Assembly (NCBI GenBank): GCA_964057225.1
Contig: OZ059896.1
Coordinates: 16,256,501-16,320,500, forward strand
Length of the DNA: 64,000 bases
Source of the DNA: Auanema rhodensis
Taxonomy: Eukaryota > Nematoda > Chromadorea > Rhabditida > Rhabditidae
Direction of reading: 5' to 3'
In this document: in pieces, positions 22,002 to 33,317 of the stretch
Position numbering within the stretch: position 1 is the first letter of the stretch
How the letters are laid out: the number at the start of each line of letters is the position of its first letter
Translations under genes and position numbers: made by a program
Notes under the pieces: model-generated
What the model was told of the DNA's origin: nothing
Seen by the model: the letters and a program-made list of their open reading frames with translations, nothing else
Databases searched by the model: none

Positions 22002-22102
22002 TTTTCTTTTTCTCACTTTCTCATCTAGTTTGTAATCAGTAGTTACCTATATGGTATACGGTTATCTGGAAATGTTTTCATTTTCCGAGACAATTCTTAG
22101 AC

Positions 22103-22245
22103 AGCTTTGCGCAGTGGCGATAACGTGACCAATGAGGCTTTGCCGAGGTGCGTTTATTGCTGGTTGAAAACTTTTCCCAATTACCCGCGATATTCCCTGA
22201 AACATGGGTGATATACGCAATTTTTGAATGCCTGATAAGGCTGAT
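22103..22245 (+). ncRNA. U4 snRNA
   Basis: Consensus copy. Confidence 0.9.
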
Positions 22246-22353
22246 TTGCATATTATGGAAAAATGTTCCACGTGAAAAGACGTCAATTTTCAAAATCAAA
22301 CTAGAACGAACGGTTGCACTGCATACATATTCTGAAAAGAAAGGTAAGCATTC

Positions 22354-22472
22354 GCTTACGACCATACCACGTTGAAAATACGCCATCCCGTCCGATCTGG
22401 CAAGTCAAGCAACGTTGGGCCCGGTTAGTACTTGGATCGGAGACGGCTTGGGAATCCCGGGTGCCGTAAGCA
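22354..22472 (+). rRNA. 5S rRNA
   Basis: Full length, A variant at position 25 (GAAAATACG). Its 3' end reads GTAAGCA instead of GTAAGCT. Confidence 0.88.
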
Positions 22473-22573
22473 TTTTCTTTTTCTCACTTTCTCATCTAGT
22501 TTGTAATCAGTAGCTACCTATAGGGTATACGGTTATCTGGAAATGTTTTCATTTTCCGAGACAATTCTTAGAC

Positions 22574-22716
22574 AGCTTTGCGCAGTGGCGATAACGTGAC
22601 CAATGAGGCTTTGCCGAGGTGCGTTTATTGCTGGTTGAAAACTTTTCCCAATTACCCGCGATATTCCCTGAAACATGGGTGATATACGCAATTTTTGAAT
22701 GCCTGATAAGGCTGAT
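22574..22716 (+). ncRNA. U4 snRNA
   Basis: Consensus copy. A complete gypsy element is inserted 51 bp after it. Confidence 0.9.
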
Positions 22717-22767
22717 TTGCATATTATGGAAAAATGTTTCACGTGAAAAGACGTCAATTTTCAATAT

Positions 22768-23317
22768 CGTTCCATATTGGTTCCTAGGGTTCCGGCTAGG
22801 TAACCATATGGACTTTAATAGTGTGAATGCCATTGTAAAAGTAACAGAGAGTAGAGGAAAAGAAGTTTATTCAGAATATGGAAATACAATTATAAGAGCA
22901 AAATACAATAATCAAATAAATGAAACTACATGTTATGAGAAAGCCAACCTAGTTGCTTTCTCAGGGGTTTATATAGCAAAATATTAATTACAAATATAAT
23001 TGAATTTATACAAAAAGTAGTTCAGGTCTAGTTTCTTATTGAATTCTATTAACCAAAAGTCGGTTGACGTTGTCAACCGCCTTCTTTATAAGACACGTAT
23101 GGAACATGCCTTATATTGAAAAAGTAGCTGACCTCAGCTATAAGAAATTAGACCTTTTAAGGAAAAGAAACAAAAGAGAAAAATATATATATAAATGAAT
23201 TAGAATTAGAATACTAGAATAGGAATAATAGTGTAATAGGAATAATATTAAAAAAATGAAAACAATATAAAAAGAAAAAGAAAAGAAAAGAAAAGAGAAG
23301 AAAAACTATGAATTCAT
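22768..23317 (-). repeat. Inverted copy of gypsy 3' end (LTR plus 3' UTR)
   Basis: 22768-23106 is the 339-bp LTR and the remainder matches, in reverse, the 3' UTR up to 33728. The join to the leader is at AAAAACTATGAATTCATG. The leader of the other copy has AAAAACTATCAATTCATG there, and the 3' UTR read backward has AAAAACTATGAATTCACC, so a 15-nt near-identity spans the switch. Confidence 0.85.
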
Positions 23318-24014
23318 GAAATATCTTAAAGACATTTATTCATATTGCAACACTTACCCATAAGTCATCTTGAAAACATCTTATCACAAGCTAATTTTGA
23401 AAATCTATTCATAAATCATTCTGAAAACATTGATTCATAAACAAAACCACTATTCTTGATATCTAACGCATTTTTATGAGAAAGCCCCGTAAGAAACAAT
23501 ACCAGACATTCTCGGGACATCGCGCGGAGGCGTACACTTTTTGATATAAGACGCGCAATCATTTGAAATTAACCCTTTTTGGTCCCATATGAGAATTAAA
23601 GAATATTTTGAAGTTGAGTGGTCCCACCTAGCAAGACCCAGGGGAACAGAAGTAAGGTTAAAAGGGAACGTCTTTTGGGGGTTTGCTTAGGTAAGAGAAG
23701 TCTGGAAAAGTGAGTATGAGAAGCCTGTGTACCTGATCTTGTCCATGACTGAAAAGGAGCAATACACAGACCACTGTCTCATATCTCATGCCTCTTCGAG
23801 AGATAAGAACTTGGTCCTTTGCTAAAGGTCACACGTAGTTGCGGACTCGTGTATGAACCTGACCAGGCTATTCTCCGACTAGAGACCCGCTGCAGGCTGG
23901 CCCCCTGACAGGAACAGGAGTCGCGCATACCAACCCCATATTGTCTCTTACGTTTTGTATAATATAAGCTCAGTCTTCGTTGGTTAATAATTTCCTTCCA
24001 GGAAACCAACAAAG

Positions 24015-27000
24015 ATGGCTGACGCAGCGAATCAAAACCCTCCGCCGGGAAATATTGCCCAAAATGCTACGAATAGCGCAGAGAAAACTCAGACAGTGGA
24101 AGCAGCACTGCATAGAAACCAAAGAAAAAGAGGACCACCGGATGCATTCCGACCAGATGCGAAATATCCGAAAACGAACGCGAAATCAAAGAAATTACCC
24201 CCTATTCCGGGTACACCGCTAACTGCTAAGAAACTTTATACTACTGCTATTAAAACTACTAGGCATGCAATTAGCTTGAATAAGAATAAAACATCATCCA
24301 GTAAATCTACGCCCAAACGCTCTTCTCACTCTCCAAAAACAGTTGTTAATACCGGCACTAACACTTGTCCTCCAAATCACACTTCTCCTCAACGCCTTGT
24401 TCAAACCGCAAATGCGGAAATCCTCACCTCTCCTATTCCTAGAAACTCTCCCTCTTCCACTGATCAATCTTTGCACGGGCACTCTCTGTCTCCTGTCTCT
24501 TCTTCGTCAGACAATAACGTAAATTTGACTTCGAATGTTACAGAGCAGAGAAGTCGCCCTCAAATGGCAGAGCAGATGGAGCAAGACAACTCTCCTATTG
24601 CAAGAGCCCACAACGTTTCTATTCGCCATCACAAACCTACGCTTTATGATGGATCGGTTCCATTCAACCTCTACATGCAAAGACTAGAAGGATATTTCGA
24701 TGCCCTTCAAGTCCCTATTGCCGAGAGACTTTCCCATCTCTATCTACTTCTCGGAACGGATAGAGCCGCTGAAGCTCTTCGAACTATACCAGCAGAAGAC
24801 TTACGCCAGGGATGGAACCATGTCAAACGCATACTATCGGAGAAATTACAACCTCCAGAAAAGAGAGATGCAGCATTCACAAAACTCACTCATTTGAAAC
24901 AAGGAGAGCACGAAACGGTACAAAATTTCGCTCAACGCTGCAGAAACCTTGCCTACGAATCATGCAACATGGACTCGACAGCCGATGAAAGAATACTACG
25001 AGCTTCATTCTTAGGAGGACTACGAAAGACTTTAAGAACACATGTCAATAACCGCAGCCCTATCACCTTTGATGCAGCCGTGACTATTGCCGAAACTGTG
25101 GAAGCTGACGAGGATCCTTCGCTCTTGGTCAACAACTTGATTAAAGACGTGGAACAACTAGAGATTAATAACGGTCTCATAAACCACATGAGAGCATCAC
25201 AACAGGAGAAAATCTATGACGGATCACAAACACACCAATCAAGAACATTCTATGGAAATCAATCAAGACCACAACACCCACAAGAGCAATGGAATCAAAG
25301 AAGAGGAGGATACCGCTCACCAAGATACCAAGAGGATCGACAAAATAACCGTCACAACTTCAGACAGGATAACAGAAACAATGGATATCAACGAGGATAC
25401 AACAATTATCGTAGCCCCCAACGGTACGATAGATACAATGATCGATACAACAGCAGAGGAAACGATCGATATGATAGCAGAAGGAATGATCGACAGGAGC
25501 ACAGAGGAAACGACCGATACAACCGCGGAAACTGTCCTGATCGCGGATTTCAACAACGAAATCGCAGCACTTCATATGGACCACATAACAGGCACAGAGA
25601 TCGCACAAGAAGCCCCAGCGTCCGTTTTCACGTTAACAAAGTAGAAAAGGAAACAGTCAAAACAAAGAAGACACTTCCGTTCATACCGCTATTCTTATCC
25701 GTCATCGCCCTATCTATGATACCTTGCCAGGCAGACAACACCTATCAACTCTGCATTGGCAAACGAGGAGGTATTTTCCTCGAACCACCTCGCCCAACCA
25801 CCTGCTCAGACTATGCACACAAGGACGGAGTCGAGATAAAAACAGTGGAACTATTCGCAGAAAATATGAATTACAAGGAATGGGAAGCATGGAAATGCGC
25901 CAAGGAAATCTATGAAACGTGCGCCCACGACTTATTCTTCATCAGGGAAAATAACGTTACATTACTCCGAATAGAACCAGCCACTCCACAAGAATGCCAA
26001 ACAGCCATTCAAGAAAGACGACACATGGATAACGACCTCAATCGCGAAGCACCAGGACTATTCAAAGCCCCTATGCCATCTAATACACAATCAAAATCGC
26101 TTTGGGCATCCTCTTGCACAACCAAGTCAAGATTTACCTTAGAAAGAGGAATGATGACTAGCCTACACGATGACACTATAATCTCCGCCTTATTCATCAA
26201 CACTGAAGGATGCATTAAGCAACAAGGAGTATGCAACACCACCAACGCAGTTATCACATGGATCCCACCCAATGATCATCGAAATTGCGACTCCACGACA
26301 TTAGGGAAATTCGAAGCACTAATCAACAATGATACTGTATTAATCTCGGAAATACAAGGAGCATTCATTCTCAAAAACAACACGCCAGACCCTACAGCTA
26401 CAAGATGTATGAATACAAGCATCTACTCAACTGATAGTGGTACGTACATTTCCATCAAGGATTTAAAAACACACCGACGTCAAAAGAGGATGGCACCCCA
26501 AGAATACCCTACGAGATTCTTCAATATCACTATCTACAAATCACTTCGCCTCACAGACAGTTCTACAGGTATACTACCTATGTACCAGACATATCGAAAT
26601 AGGAAAAGACTGGACAACGCTTATAACCTTATGGAATACCTCAAGACATCTAGCGTACACATAGGTTTCATCAAATTCCTACAACTAGATTCATCAAAAC
26701 TGAAGAACCGACTCTTATGGCACAACTACACTGACATCAACATGGTTATCCTGCACACACTTGCAGAAGCCGAGATTCGACTTTCTACGAAAATTGCCAT
26801 CGAACACCTACTACCATCAGAGATCACGGCAAAACTCAGCAAGCAAATCACTATCAGCGACTTTGCCACACGTCTACTCAACTACGAAGGCGATTATCTC
26901 GACCGAGCAAGACAAATAGCAACTGAAATAGCTCACACACCTACCACTCTGGCAACAGGAGAGACTATTCCATCAATGGAGGACTATCTGTACCAACTGT

Positions 27001-30000
27001 ACCCACCCAGGATGACAAAACTGCCTAGATCACGCACTGACACACAGTTCTACACCCAGATGGATCAAATACAGGAGTTTCTTGATTATCTAGAGCAAAA
27101 CAATCGTCTAACTCGGATATCAAAAGAACAAAGAGAGACAGAAAATAAGAAATGGGCAGATCTCACAAAACAGGCAAATTCGTCAGCAATCGTCTTTCCC
27201 AACTATACCCTCATCTTCAACGGACACGCACAAAATTATGGGTTGCCCAAAAATCAACCTACAATCAGACCTATCACGGATGAAGACAGCAAATTATTTC
27301 AACAAGCATATCTTCAGCTCATTGAGTCACCTGGTGCTAGCCCCACAACCACCACTACTACAACCACCACAACCACTACATCGACTACCACAACAACTGC
27401 CCCGACAACTACTACTCATCGGACGTCTCCACCTCAACCTACAACTACACCAAGGAGATATTATTATTACCAGAGTACAACAACTCCAGTAACTCCACCA
27501 CCACGTCCTCTCACCACCACATCCCGCAGGGAATCTACTAGGACACTTCCAACAACTCGGACTACTACAAAGCGAGCAACAACGACCCAACCGATTGAGG
27601 AAATCAAATCTCACACTGGATCACAAGCACACCTCAATTTCCTACGAACACGAGCAGATATCATTCAAAAATACGACGATCAACTACGCCAACAAGATAC
27701 AAGGTCCCACCTCCAATACTCTACGTCAAAACTAGAGGAGGAAATCTTACAATCTTTCCAAATAACAAAGAAAAACGTATGCAGAATGCAAAATAAGCAG
27801 CTACTTACCTGGTGGGCAATCCTGCAGATTAATCCGACTATAGGAATTCGCACTATGCTTCGTCGACAGGATATTTCAGCAAAGTTTGTTGGAGAACATC
27901 TTATTTACGTCATGCCATGCACCCCTGTACAAGTAACACGTGTATACTCGGATCACAAACGAGACGATAAATGTTACCTGGAGACACCGGTAGACACGGA
28001 ACATCACGGAAAACTCTTCATCACACCAGGATCAAGAGATTTAACACCATTTGCCCACATCATAGCATGCGATATGGCTACATCAGATCCCTACAGAGAA
28101 AACAATCAATGGATGAAAGATAATTCAACATTGAATGTGACTAACTTCTCATTTTCGGATGAACTCACATCTGTAAAAATTGATCACATTAAGTTTAACA
28201 ATTCCAACATATTTTCAAACCTCACGGAGTCAACATTTCCAATGGCACTGGCTATTTCCTACGGCTCTAGCCTAGCATCTTTACAAGCAACTATGCCAGG
28301 AAAATTGAAACCAGTCTTCAAACATTCTGGACTATCCAATCTGAATCCAATAGGAATTATAGGAGGAACAGTTGGAACGACATTAATGATAGCAGATAAC
28401 ATATCAAACAACGCGGAGAAACAAATCACAAATTTCTTTGGATACATAGGAGAATCAATTACAGCATGGATACTAAGGACACTAGCTATTATTGGAGCAA
28501 TCATCGTCACAATAGGACTCATAACTGTTACTATTTGGGCATTAAAAATATATGCATGTACCACAAGGATACCAATCAATCAAATCACATTCAACGAACA
28601 AGACGAAGAACCAAGAGGAGAGGACAAACAATTCGAATTAAAACCACTAGTCACTTCTCAGCAAGAGAAATTATATACAAGAACCTCTCGATATGATCCT
28701 GACGCCCCACTATCAGATAATGACTTTTTCGCCTATCTACCACGGTACGCTATGAAAGAATCAAGGATTAACTACATCGGAGGATCACGACTACCTTTCG
28801 TACCTCTCTCCATTCACAATCAGATCTTTACTGCTTTATGGGACACAGGAGCTTCTATATCATACATGAAGGAAAGTACATTTCAACAACTACCGGCAGC
28901 AACAATGGTTATGGAAAAGACAACAGCCATTGTAGCAAACAAATCACGATTTTCTTTCCTGGGCTACACAAGAATCCCAATTATTATCGGGAAGACAGAA
29001 ATCGAGCACAAAGTACTGATTTCTGCCAACAACCACTGCCCAGCACCAATATTATTAGGAATAGACTTCATAGAAGCTCTCAACAAAATAGGAATAAATA
29101 CATCTTTACGACCACTACAAAATTCACTACTAATTGGAGACACAATAGTACCTTTAGCACAAGACTACGCGCCATGGACTGAGAACCACACGATAGCACA
29201 CGTCGTAAGCCTGGAAACTAAACAGTTCTACCCAGGAGAAACCAGATCGCTTACATTGGAAGTAGACGATCCCGCCTCTTACGAACAAGCTTTCATTAGA
29301 AGCTCACAGCGGACAGGAAAAATGAGTTTCGCCCCTACTACTTTCACCCCAACGGGATATGGAGTTCAGATATTTGCTACAAATATCTCTCCAGACACAA
29401 TTGTAGTACAGACAAATCAAGGCATTGGAACAGCTTACGCTATCCCGAAAAACACGGAGGAGCAAAAAGGACAATATGTGCCACCAGAAGCAAGATGGGA
29501 AGATCAACTACCATACTTCCCAGAGGACTTTATAAAAGACCTCGATGTAACAAACACCATCTTTACTCAGCTAGAGAGACAACAGTTAAAGAAAATAGTG
29601 CTCAGAAACAAGGAAGCTTTCTTAAACGAGGATCGCAATATTGGACTTTTCAAAGGACCAGTGGAACATAGCATCCCGATCATCGAAGGAAAAGTTCCAT
29701 CTTTCAAGATCACGTACAGAATACCTCTATCACAACAAGAAGAAGTAGAAAAACAAGTGGAGGAAATGTTAGAACAAGGAATAATTGAGCCATCTTTTTC
29801 TATGACTACCAGTCCCGTAATATTGGTCAAGAAAAAGGATAAAACGTACAGATTTGTGACTGATTTTCGAGCACTCAACGCAATAACGCAAAAACAAATC
29901 TACGTTATATCTAACATTCAAGACATCTTGGACCTAGCAGCCGGAGCGCGTATCTTCAGTAACTTTGATCTAGTATCTGGATTCTTTCAAATCCCTCTTA

Positions 30001-32855
30001 GATCAGAAGATAGACACCTCACCGCATTCACTACTACGAGCGGAACTTATCAATACTGCAGAATGCCGATGGGACTCTGCGGAGCTCCACACACATTCCA
30101 AAATGCTGTACGATATTTACAACAACACGTACGATGCAAGCTCTTCGTCTATCTCGACGATCTACTTCTCATATCGGAATCAACGACGAAACATTTACAA
30201 GATATCGACGAAGTACTGAACGCATCAGCAGAGCTAGGATTAAAAATCAAGCTTAAGAAATGTACCTTTGGACAACAAGAAGTCAAATTCCTAGGATTCA
30301 TTGTTGGACACGAAGGAATAAAACCAGACCCTCAGAAAGTAAAAGCAATCCAAGATTATCCAAGACCGAAATCAATAACAGGAGTTCGAGCATTTATGGG
30401 AGTTGTGAACTACTTTCGCAGATTTATTAGAAATGCCGCAGGCATTGCGTCACCACTTTATGAGCTCACGAAAAAGGATACAGCTTTCAAATGGGGAGAT
30501 GCAGAAGAACAAGCATTTCAACAACTTAAACAGATACTCTGTCAAGCTCCTGTACTACAAGCACCTATAGCAAAACGACCTTACGTCATTGAAAGCGATG
30601 AAAGTATAATTGCAGTTGGCGCAGTACTATTACAGGCTAAAGACGACAAGGAACCACTTCACCCAATTGCATTTGTCAGCCGAAAACTGAACAAAGCCGA
30701 ACGGAATTACCCGCCAATTGAAATCGAAGCCCTAGCACTCACTTTCGCAGTGCATCAATTTCGGACTTACATACTAGGCACACCAATAAGAATCATTACC
30801 GATCACAGGCCTCTTACTAGCCTCATGACAAGAAAAGATCTCATTGGCAGGCTAGCAAAATTTCAAATCGTATTACAAGAATACGACATCGAGATAGTGT
30901 ATCGCCCAGGACGTCTTAACAGCGTCTGTGATGCACTTTCACGATATTTTGAAGACGAAGTCAACGAAGCCAAGGAAAGAAAGAAGAAACCAAAAGAAAC
31001 TCCTACACACAAAATCTCGACTATTTCAACTATTACGGACCTTCGGACCATTCAAGGCAATACAGAATGGATCATGGAAACAAAAGAAAAGATTCGGAAC
31101 AAAACAGCAGGAAGGCAACTAATGGATCGATATATCGTTGTGAACGACGCTCTGTATGCAAAACCCAAAACAGCTTTACAAACTCCGCGAGCCATTCTAC
31201 CAAACGATCCAGCAATCACAATACCAATTATAGAAAAATTTCATAAAGACCCAATTCTCGGAGCACATCTTGGAATCAATAAGACTCAAGACTCCATTTT
31301 GCGACGGTACACTTGGACAGGAATACAGGATGATATCACAAGATATGTGAACAGATGTCTCGACTGTGCAAAGAGGAAAAATAACCCACATGAAGCCACA
31401 GTTGAACCAATGAGAAACTTCCCAACAGTGACACATCCATGGGAACGAGTTCACATGGACATACTAGGACCATTACCTAGAACTGCAAAGGATAATAGAT
31501 ACATTTTATCTATACAGGACGCATTTTCCAAATGGATTATAGCGATACCATTAATTCGTCAGACATCAGAAGAAATAGTATCAGCTATTATGACACACTT
31601 ATTCTATGTCTTCGGACCCCCAAAGAAAATCATCACAGACAATGGATCAAACTTTGTCTCACACGAATTCAAAAGCATGTGCGATAATCTTGGATCGGAA
31701 CATCACACAACTATGCCATACTACAAAAACGCAAATGGTCAAGTGGAACGACTACACAGAACACTGGAAGAAGCATTAACTTCCTACGTTAATGACGACC
31801 AAGACAATTGGGATATTATTCTACCAAAAATTGTTTTTACGATGAATCGACTACCAAACGCTACTACTCGCACACCACCCTACGACTGTCTGTTTGGACA
31901 AACAGCTCGGTTACCAATAGATAAGGACTTAGAAACTCCAGGAGCCACAATCAAGAACGCCCCGGACTTACACGAGAAGATTCATGAAAGGATAGAGTTG
32001 AATAATGAAAGAATGAAGAAGAAATACGACGAAAATCACAGGACGCAGGAAAGAGAGATCTTCGTGGAAAATAGAGCACTCGTCAAGCGAGCAAAGCCAG
32101 CAAATAAATTACAAACAACAAGCGATGGACCATATATAATCAAGGAAATAAAAGGAAATAACGTAATATTAGCAGATAGCGAAGGGAATACGATTATAGC
32201 TCACAAGAATAATATAAGATACTTTCCACCCGACGATAACAACGTCGAAGAAAGCGAGCACAACAGAAACGACTCCGCACCCGCCATTTATAGCGACGGC
32301 TCACAGCAGGATACGGAAAATACGCGCGCTAAAAATAGCACGCCCACCGCAACATCAATCTCTGATTCAGAAAGCGACAACGAGGACGAATTCTACGAAC
32401 AAAGCCGACCTTCAATAACACCACAAGAAACAATAGCACCACAGGAAATTACGCGGGAAACACAACAGGACAATTATCAACCAGAAACCGGACCGAATAC
32501 GGCAGACAAGTCAGCTACGGACAAGGACGAAAACAACTTATTTCAACAACTTGTCGATAAAATTGGAGAAGAAACAAGGCAAGAGCTCTATGAAGAAAGA
32601 CGTAAAGAGATACCCACAACCAAAAGATGGAGCTCAGCCCTCAAGTTGGCACTTGGAATAGAAGACAAAAATCCTATAACCGCTCCAAAACCATTCCACG
32701 TACCAATAAGGTACAACAGCGTGATACCCACCTTAGAGTCTAAAAACAGGCTCACACGCTCTCAGATACCTGATGCTCATTTCAATTCTCCAAAAACACC
32801 GGTTGTACGAAAGAAACGACCTTCAACAGTGATTGGAGCAACAACAACCATTTAA
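24015..32855 (+). CDS. Gypsy Gag-Env-Pol polyprotein, 2946 codons
   Basis: One uninterrupted frame from an ATG 14 bp after a splice-acceptor-like TTCCTTCCAG. Domains in order: basic Ser/Pro-rich start; gag capsid domain at about 212-370 (LYDGSVPFNLYMQRLEGYF); Arg/Asp/Tyr repeats at 409-515; hydrophobic signal-like segment at 554-574 (LPFIPLFLSVIALSMIPCQA); Cys-rich glycoprotein region with many N-X-S/T sites, a furin-like HRRQKRM at about 820, and a Thr-rich mucin-like stretch at 1109-1185; a transmembrane helix at 1482-1515. Then aspartic protease (LWDTGAS, about 1608; LLGIDF), RT (FVTDFRAL; FVYLDDLL, about 2044), RNase H (VIESDES, ITDHRPL), integrase zinc finger at 2408-2450 and DDE core (HMDILG, ITDNGSN, GQVERLHR). 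Envelope between Gag and protease is not the retroviral order. The frame is intact, so the copy looks recent. Confidence 0.9.
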   Translation: MADAANQNPPPGNIAQNATNSAEKTQTVEAALHRNQRKRGPPDAFRPDAKYPKTNAKSKKLPPIPGTPLTAKKLYTTAIKTTRHAISLNKNKTSSSKSTPKRSSHSPKTVVNTGTNTCPPNHTSPQRLVQTANAEILTSPIPRNSPSSTDQSLHGHSLSPVSSSSDNNVNLTSNVTEQRSRPQMAEQMEQDNSPIARAHNVSIRHHKPTLYDGSVPFNLYMQRLEGYFDALQVPIAERLSHLYLLLGTDRAAEALRTIPAEDLRQGWNHVKRILSEKLQPPEKRDAAFTKLTHLKQGEHETVQNFAQRCRNLAYESCNMDSTADERILRASFLGGLRKTLRTHVNNRSPITFDAAVTIAETVEADEDPSLLVNNLIKDVEQLEINNGLINHMRASQQEKIYDGSQTHQSRTFYGNQSRPQHPQEQWNQRRGGYRSPRYQEDRQNNRHNFRQDNRNNGYQRGYNNYRSPQRYDRYNDRYNSRGNDRYDSRRNDRQEHRGNDRYNRGNCPDRGFQQRNRSTSYGPHNRHRDRTRSPSVRFHVNKVEKETVKTKKTLPFIPLFLSVIALSMIPCQADNTYQLCIGKRGGIFLEPPRPTTCSDYAHKDGVEIKTVELFAENMNYKEWEAWKCAKEIYETCAHDLFFIRENNVTLLRIEPATPQECQTAIQERRHMDNDLNREAPGLFKAPMPSNTQSKSLWASSCTTKSRFTLERGMMTSLHDDTIISALFINTEGCIKQQGVCNTTNAVITWIPPNDHRNCDSTTLGKFEALINNDTVLISEIQGAFILKNNTPDPTATRCMNTSIYSTDSGTYISIKDLKTHRRQKRMAPQEYPTRFFNITIYKSLRLTDSSTGILPMYQTYRNRKRLDNAYNLMEYLKTSSVHIGFIKFLQLDSSKLKNRLLWHNYTDINMVILHTLAEAEIRLSTKIAIEHLLPSEITAKLSKQITISDFATRLLNYEGDYLDRARQIATEIAHTPTTLATGETIPSMEDYLYQLYPPRMTKLPRSRTDTQFYTQMDQIQEFLDYLEQNNRLTRISKEQRETENKKWADLTKQANSSAIVFPNYTLIFNGHAQNYGLPKNQPTIRPITDEDSKLFQQAYLQLIESPGASPTTTTTTTTTTTTSTTTTTAPTTTTHRTSPPQPTTTPRRYYYYQSTTTPVTPPPRPLTTTSRRESTRTLPTTRTTTKRATTTQPIEEIKSHTGSQAHLNFLRTRADIIQKYDDQLRQQDTRSHLQYSTSKLEEEILQSFQITKKNVCRMQNKQLLTWWAILQINPTIGIRTMLRRQDISAKFVGEHLIYVMPCTPVQVTRVYSDHKRDDKCYLETPVDTEHHGKLFITPGSRDLTPFAHIIACDMATSDPYRENNQWMKDNSTLNVTNFSFSDELTSVKIDHIKFNNSNIFSNLTESTFPMALAISYGSSLASLQATMPGKLKPVFKHSGLSNLNPIGIIGGTVGTTLMIADNISNNAEKQITNFFGYIGESITAWILRTLAIIGAIIVTIGLITVTIWALKIYACTTRIPINQITFNEQDEEPRGEDKQFELKPLVTSQQEKLYTRTSRYDPDAPLSDNDFFAYLPRYAMKESRINYIGGSRLPFVPLSIHNQIFTALWDTGASISYMKESTFQQLPAATMVMEKTTAIVANKSRFSFLGYTRIPIIIGKTEIEHKVLISANNHCPAPILLGIDFIEALNKIGINTSLRPLQNSLLIGDTIVPLAQDYAPWTENHTIAHVVSLETKQFYPGETRSLTLEVDDPASYEQAFIRSSQRTGKMSFAPTTFTPTGYGVQIFATNISPDTIVVQTNQGIGTAYAIPKNTEEQKGQYVPPEARWEDQLPYFPEDFIKDLDVTNTIFTQLERQQLKKIVLRNKEAFLNEDRNIGLFKGPVEHSIPIIEGKVPSFKITYRIPLSQQEEVEKQVEEMLEQGIIEPSFSMTTSPVILVKKKDKTYRFVTDFRALNAITQKQIYVISNIQDILDLAAGARIFSNFDLVSGFFQIPLRSEDRHLTAFTTTSGTYQYCRMPMGLCGAPHTFQNAVRYLQQHVRCKLFVYLDDLLLISESTTKHLQDIDEVLNASAELGLKIKLKKCTFGQQEVKFLGFIVGHEGIKPDPQKVKAIQDYPRPKSITGVRAFMGVVNYFRRFIRNAAGIASPLYELTKKDTAFKWGDAEEQAFQQLKQILCQAPVLQAPIAKRPYVIESDESIIAVGAVLLQAKDDKEPLHPIAFVSRKLNKAERNYPPIEIEALALTFAVHQFRTYILGTPIRIITDHRPLTSLMTRKDLIGRLAKFQIVLQEYDIEIVYRPGRLNSVCDALSRYFEDEVNEAKERKKKPKETPTHKISTISTITDLRTIQGNTEWIMETKEKIRNKTAGRQLMDRYIVVNDALYAKPKTALQTPRAILPNDPAITIPIIEKFHKDPILGAHLGINKTQDSILRRYTWTGIQDDITRYVNRCLDCAKRKNNPHEATVEPMRNFPTVTHPWERVHMDILGPLPRTAKDNRYILSIQDAFSKWIIAIPLIRQTSEEIVSAIMTHLFYVFGPPKKIITDNGSNFVSHEFKSMCDNLGSEHHTTMPYYKNANGQVERLHRTLEEALTSYVNDDQDNWDIILPKIVFTMNRLPNATTRTPPYDCLFGQTARLPIDKDLETPGATIKNAPDLHEKIHERIELNNERMKKKYDENHRTQEREIFVENRALVKRAKPANKLQTTSDGPYIIKEIKGNNVILADSEGNTIIAHKNNIRYFPPDDNNVEESEHNRNDSAPAIYSDGSQQDTENTRAKNSTPTATSISDSESDNEDEFYEQSRPSITPQETIAPQEITRETQQDNYQPETGPNTADKSATDKDENNLFQQLVDKIGEETRQELYEERRKEIPTTKRWSSALKLALGIEDKNPITAPKPFHVPIRYNSVIPTLESKNRLTRSQIPDAHFNSPKTPVVRKKRPSTVIGATTTI

Positions 32856-33026
32856 TCAAAAATAGAAACTTTTTTGGGAAAATAACTTTATTAATTAATT
32901 TTTTTTTATTAATTTACAATAATTCATTCTATCTGCTACCCAAACAACAAAAACAATGTTTTCCCCAATCATCAATCTTAATATCTATGTATCACAAAAT
33001 ATATACTTACCTATTTTTTTTCACCC

Positions 33027-33034
33027 TATATAAG
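33027..33034 (+). promoter_or_regulatory. Internal TATA box for gypsy accessory ORFs
   Basis: TATATAAG, 51 bp before the ATG of accessory ORF-a and 170 bp after the polyprotein stop. A TATA-like element is found in the same place in the related fragment at 16351-16362, and BEL third genes also have TATATAAG. Confidence 0.55.
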
Positions 33035-33077
33035 CTCAAAATTCACCTCAAGCAGAAAAACTCCCAGCACCACAAGA

Positions 33078-33317
33078 ATGGCACTCGTCTTCCCTCCACC
33101 AGCCTGCGAGACACCTATCGCGATGATCAAGGAAAAGTGGATCAAGATACATTCGCTCCAGATAGAACTACAACAACTGGAGACAACAAACAACAGGACT
33201 AAAAAGATAAGAATCCTCCAATCATTTTCGGAGAATTTAGCCAGAGTTACTCTATTAATAGAGACTCTGGAAAGGTTACAATGTTCATGTAACAATGATG
33301 AAGAAGAGATGGCCTAA
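33078..33317 (+). CDS. Gypsy accessory ORF-a, 79 residues, unknown function
   Basis: Begins MALVFPPPACETPIAMIKEK and is largely helical (KWIKIHSLQIELQQLE, NLARVTLLIETLERL), suggesting a small helical or coiled-coil protein. A homologous start occurs at 16327 on the minus strand in a related element, showing conservation across families. Its stop TAA directly abuts the ATG of the next ORF (TAAATG), a layout that permits termination-reinitiation. It resembles no protein I recognise. Confidence 0.6.
   Translation: MALVFPPPACETPIAMIKEKWIKIHSLQIELQQLETTNNRTKKIRILQSFSENLARVTLLIETLERLQCSCNNDEEEMA

Noticed and set aside
25216..25644. 142-codon overlapping ORF in the gag Arg/Asp/Tyr repeat region, also present in the second copy
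   Set aside because: It is the alternate frame of a low-complexity codon repeat (GATxGA-type), and the second copy is nearly identical DNA, so conservation is uninformative.
27238..27614. Leu/Pro-rich and Cys/Ser-rich ORFs near 27.3-27.6 kb
   Set aside because: These are shadows of the ACA/ACT-rich Thr stretch of the gypsy envelope in other frames.
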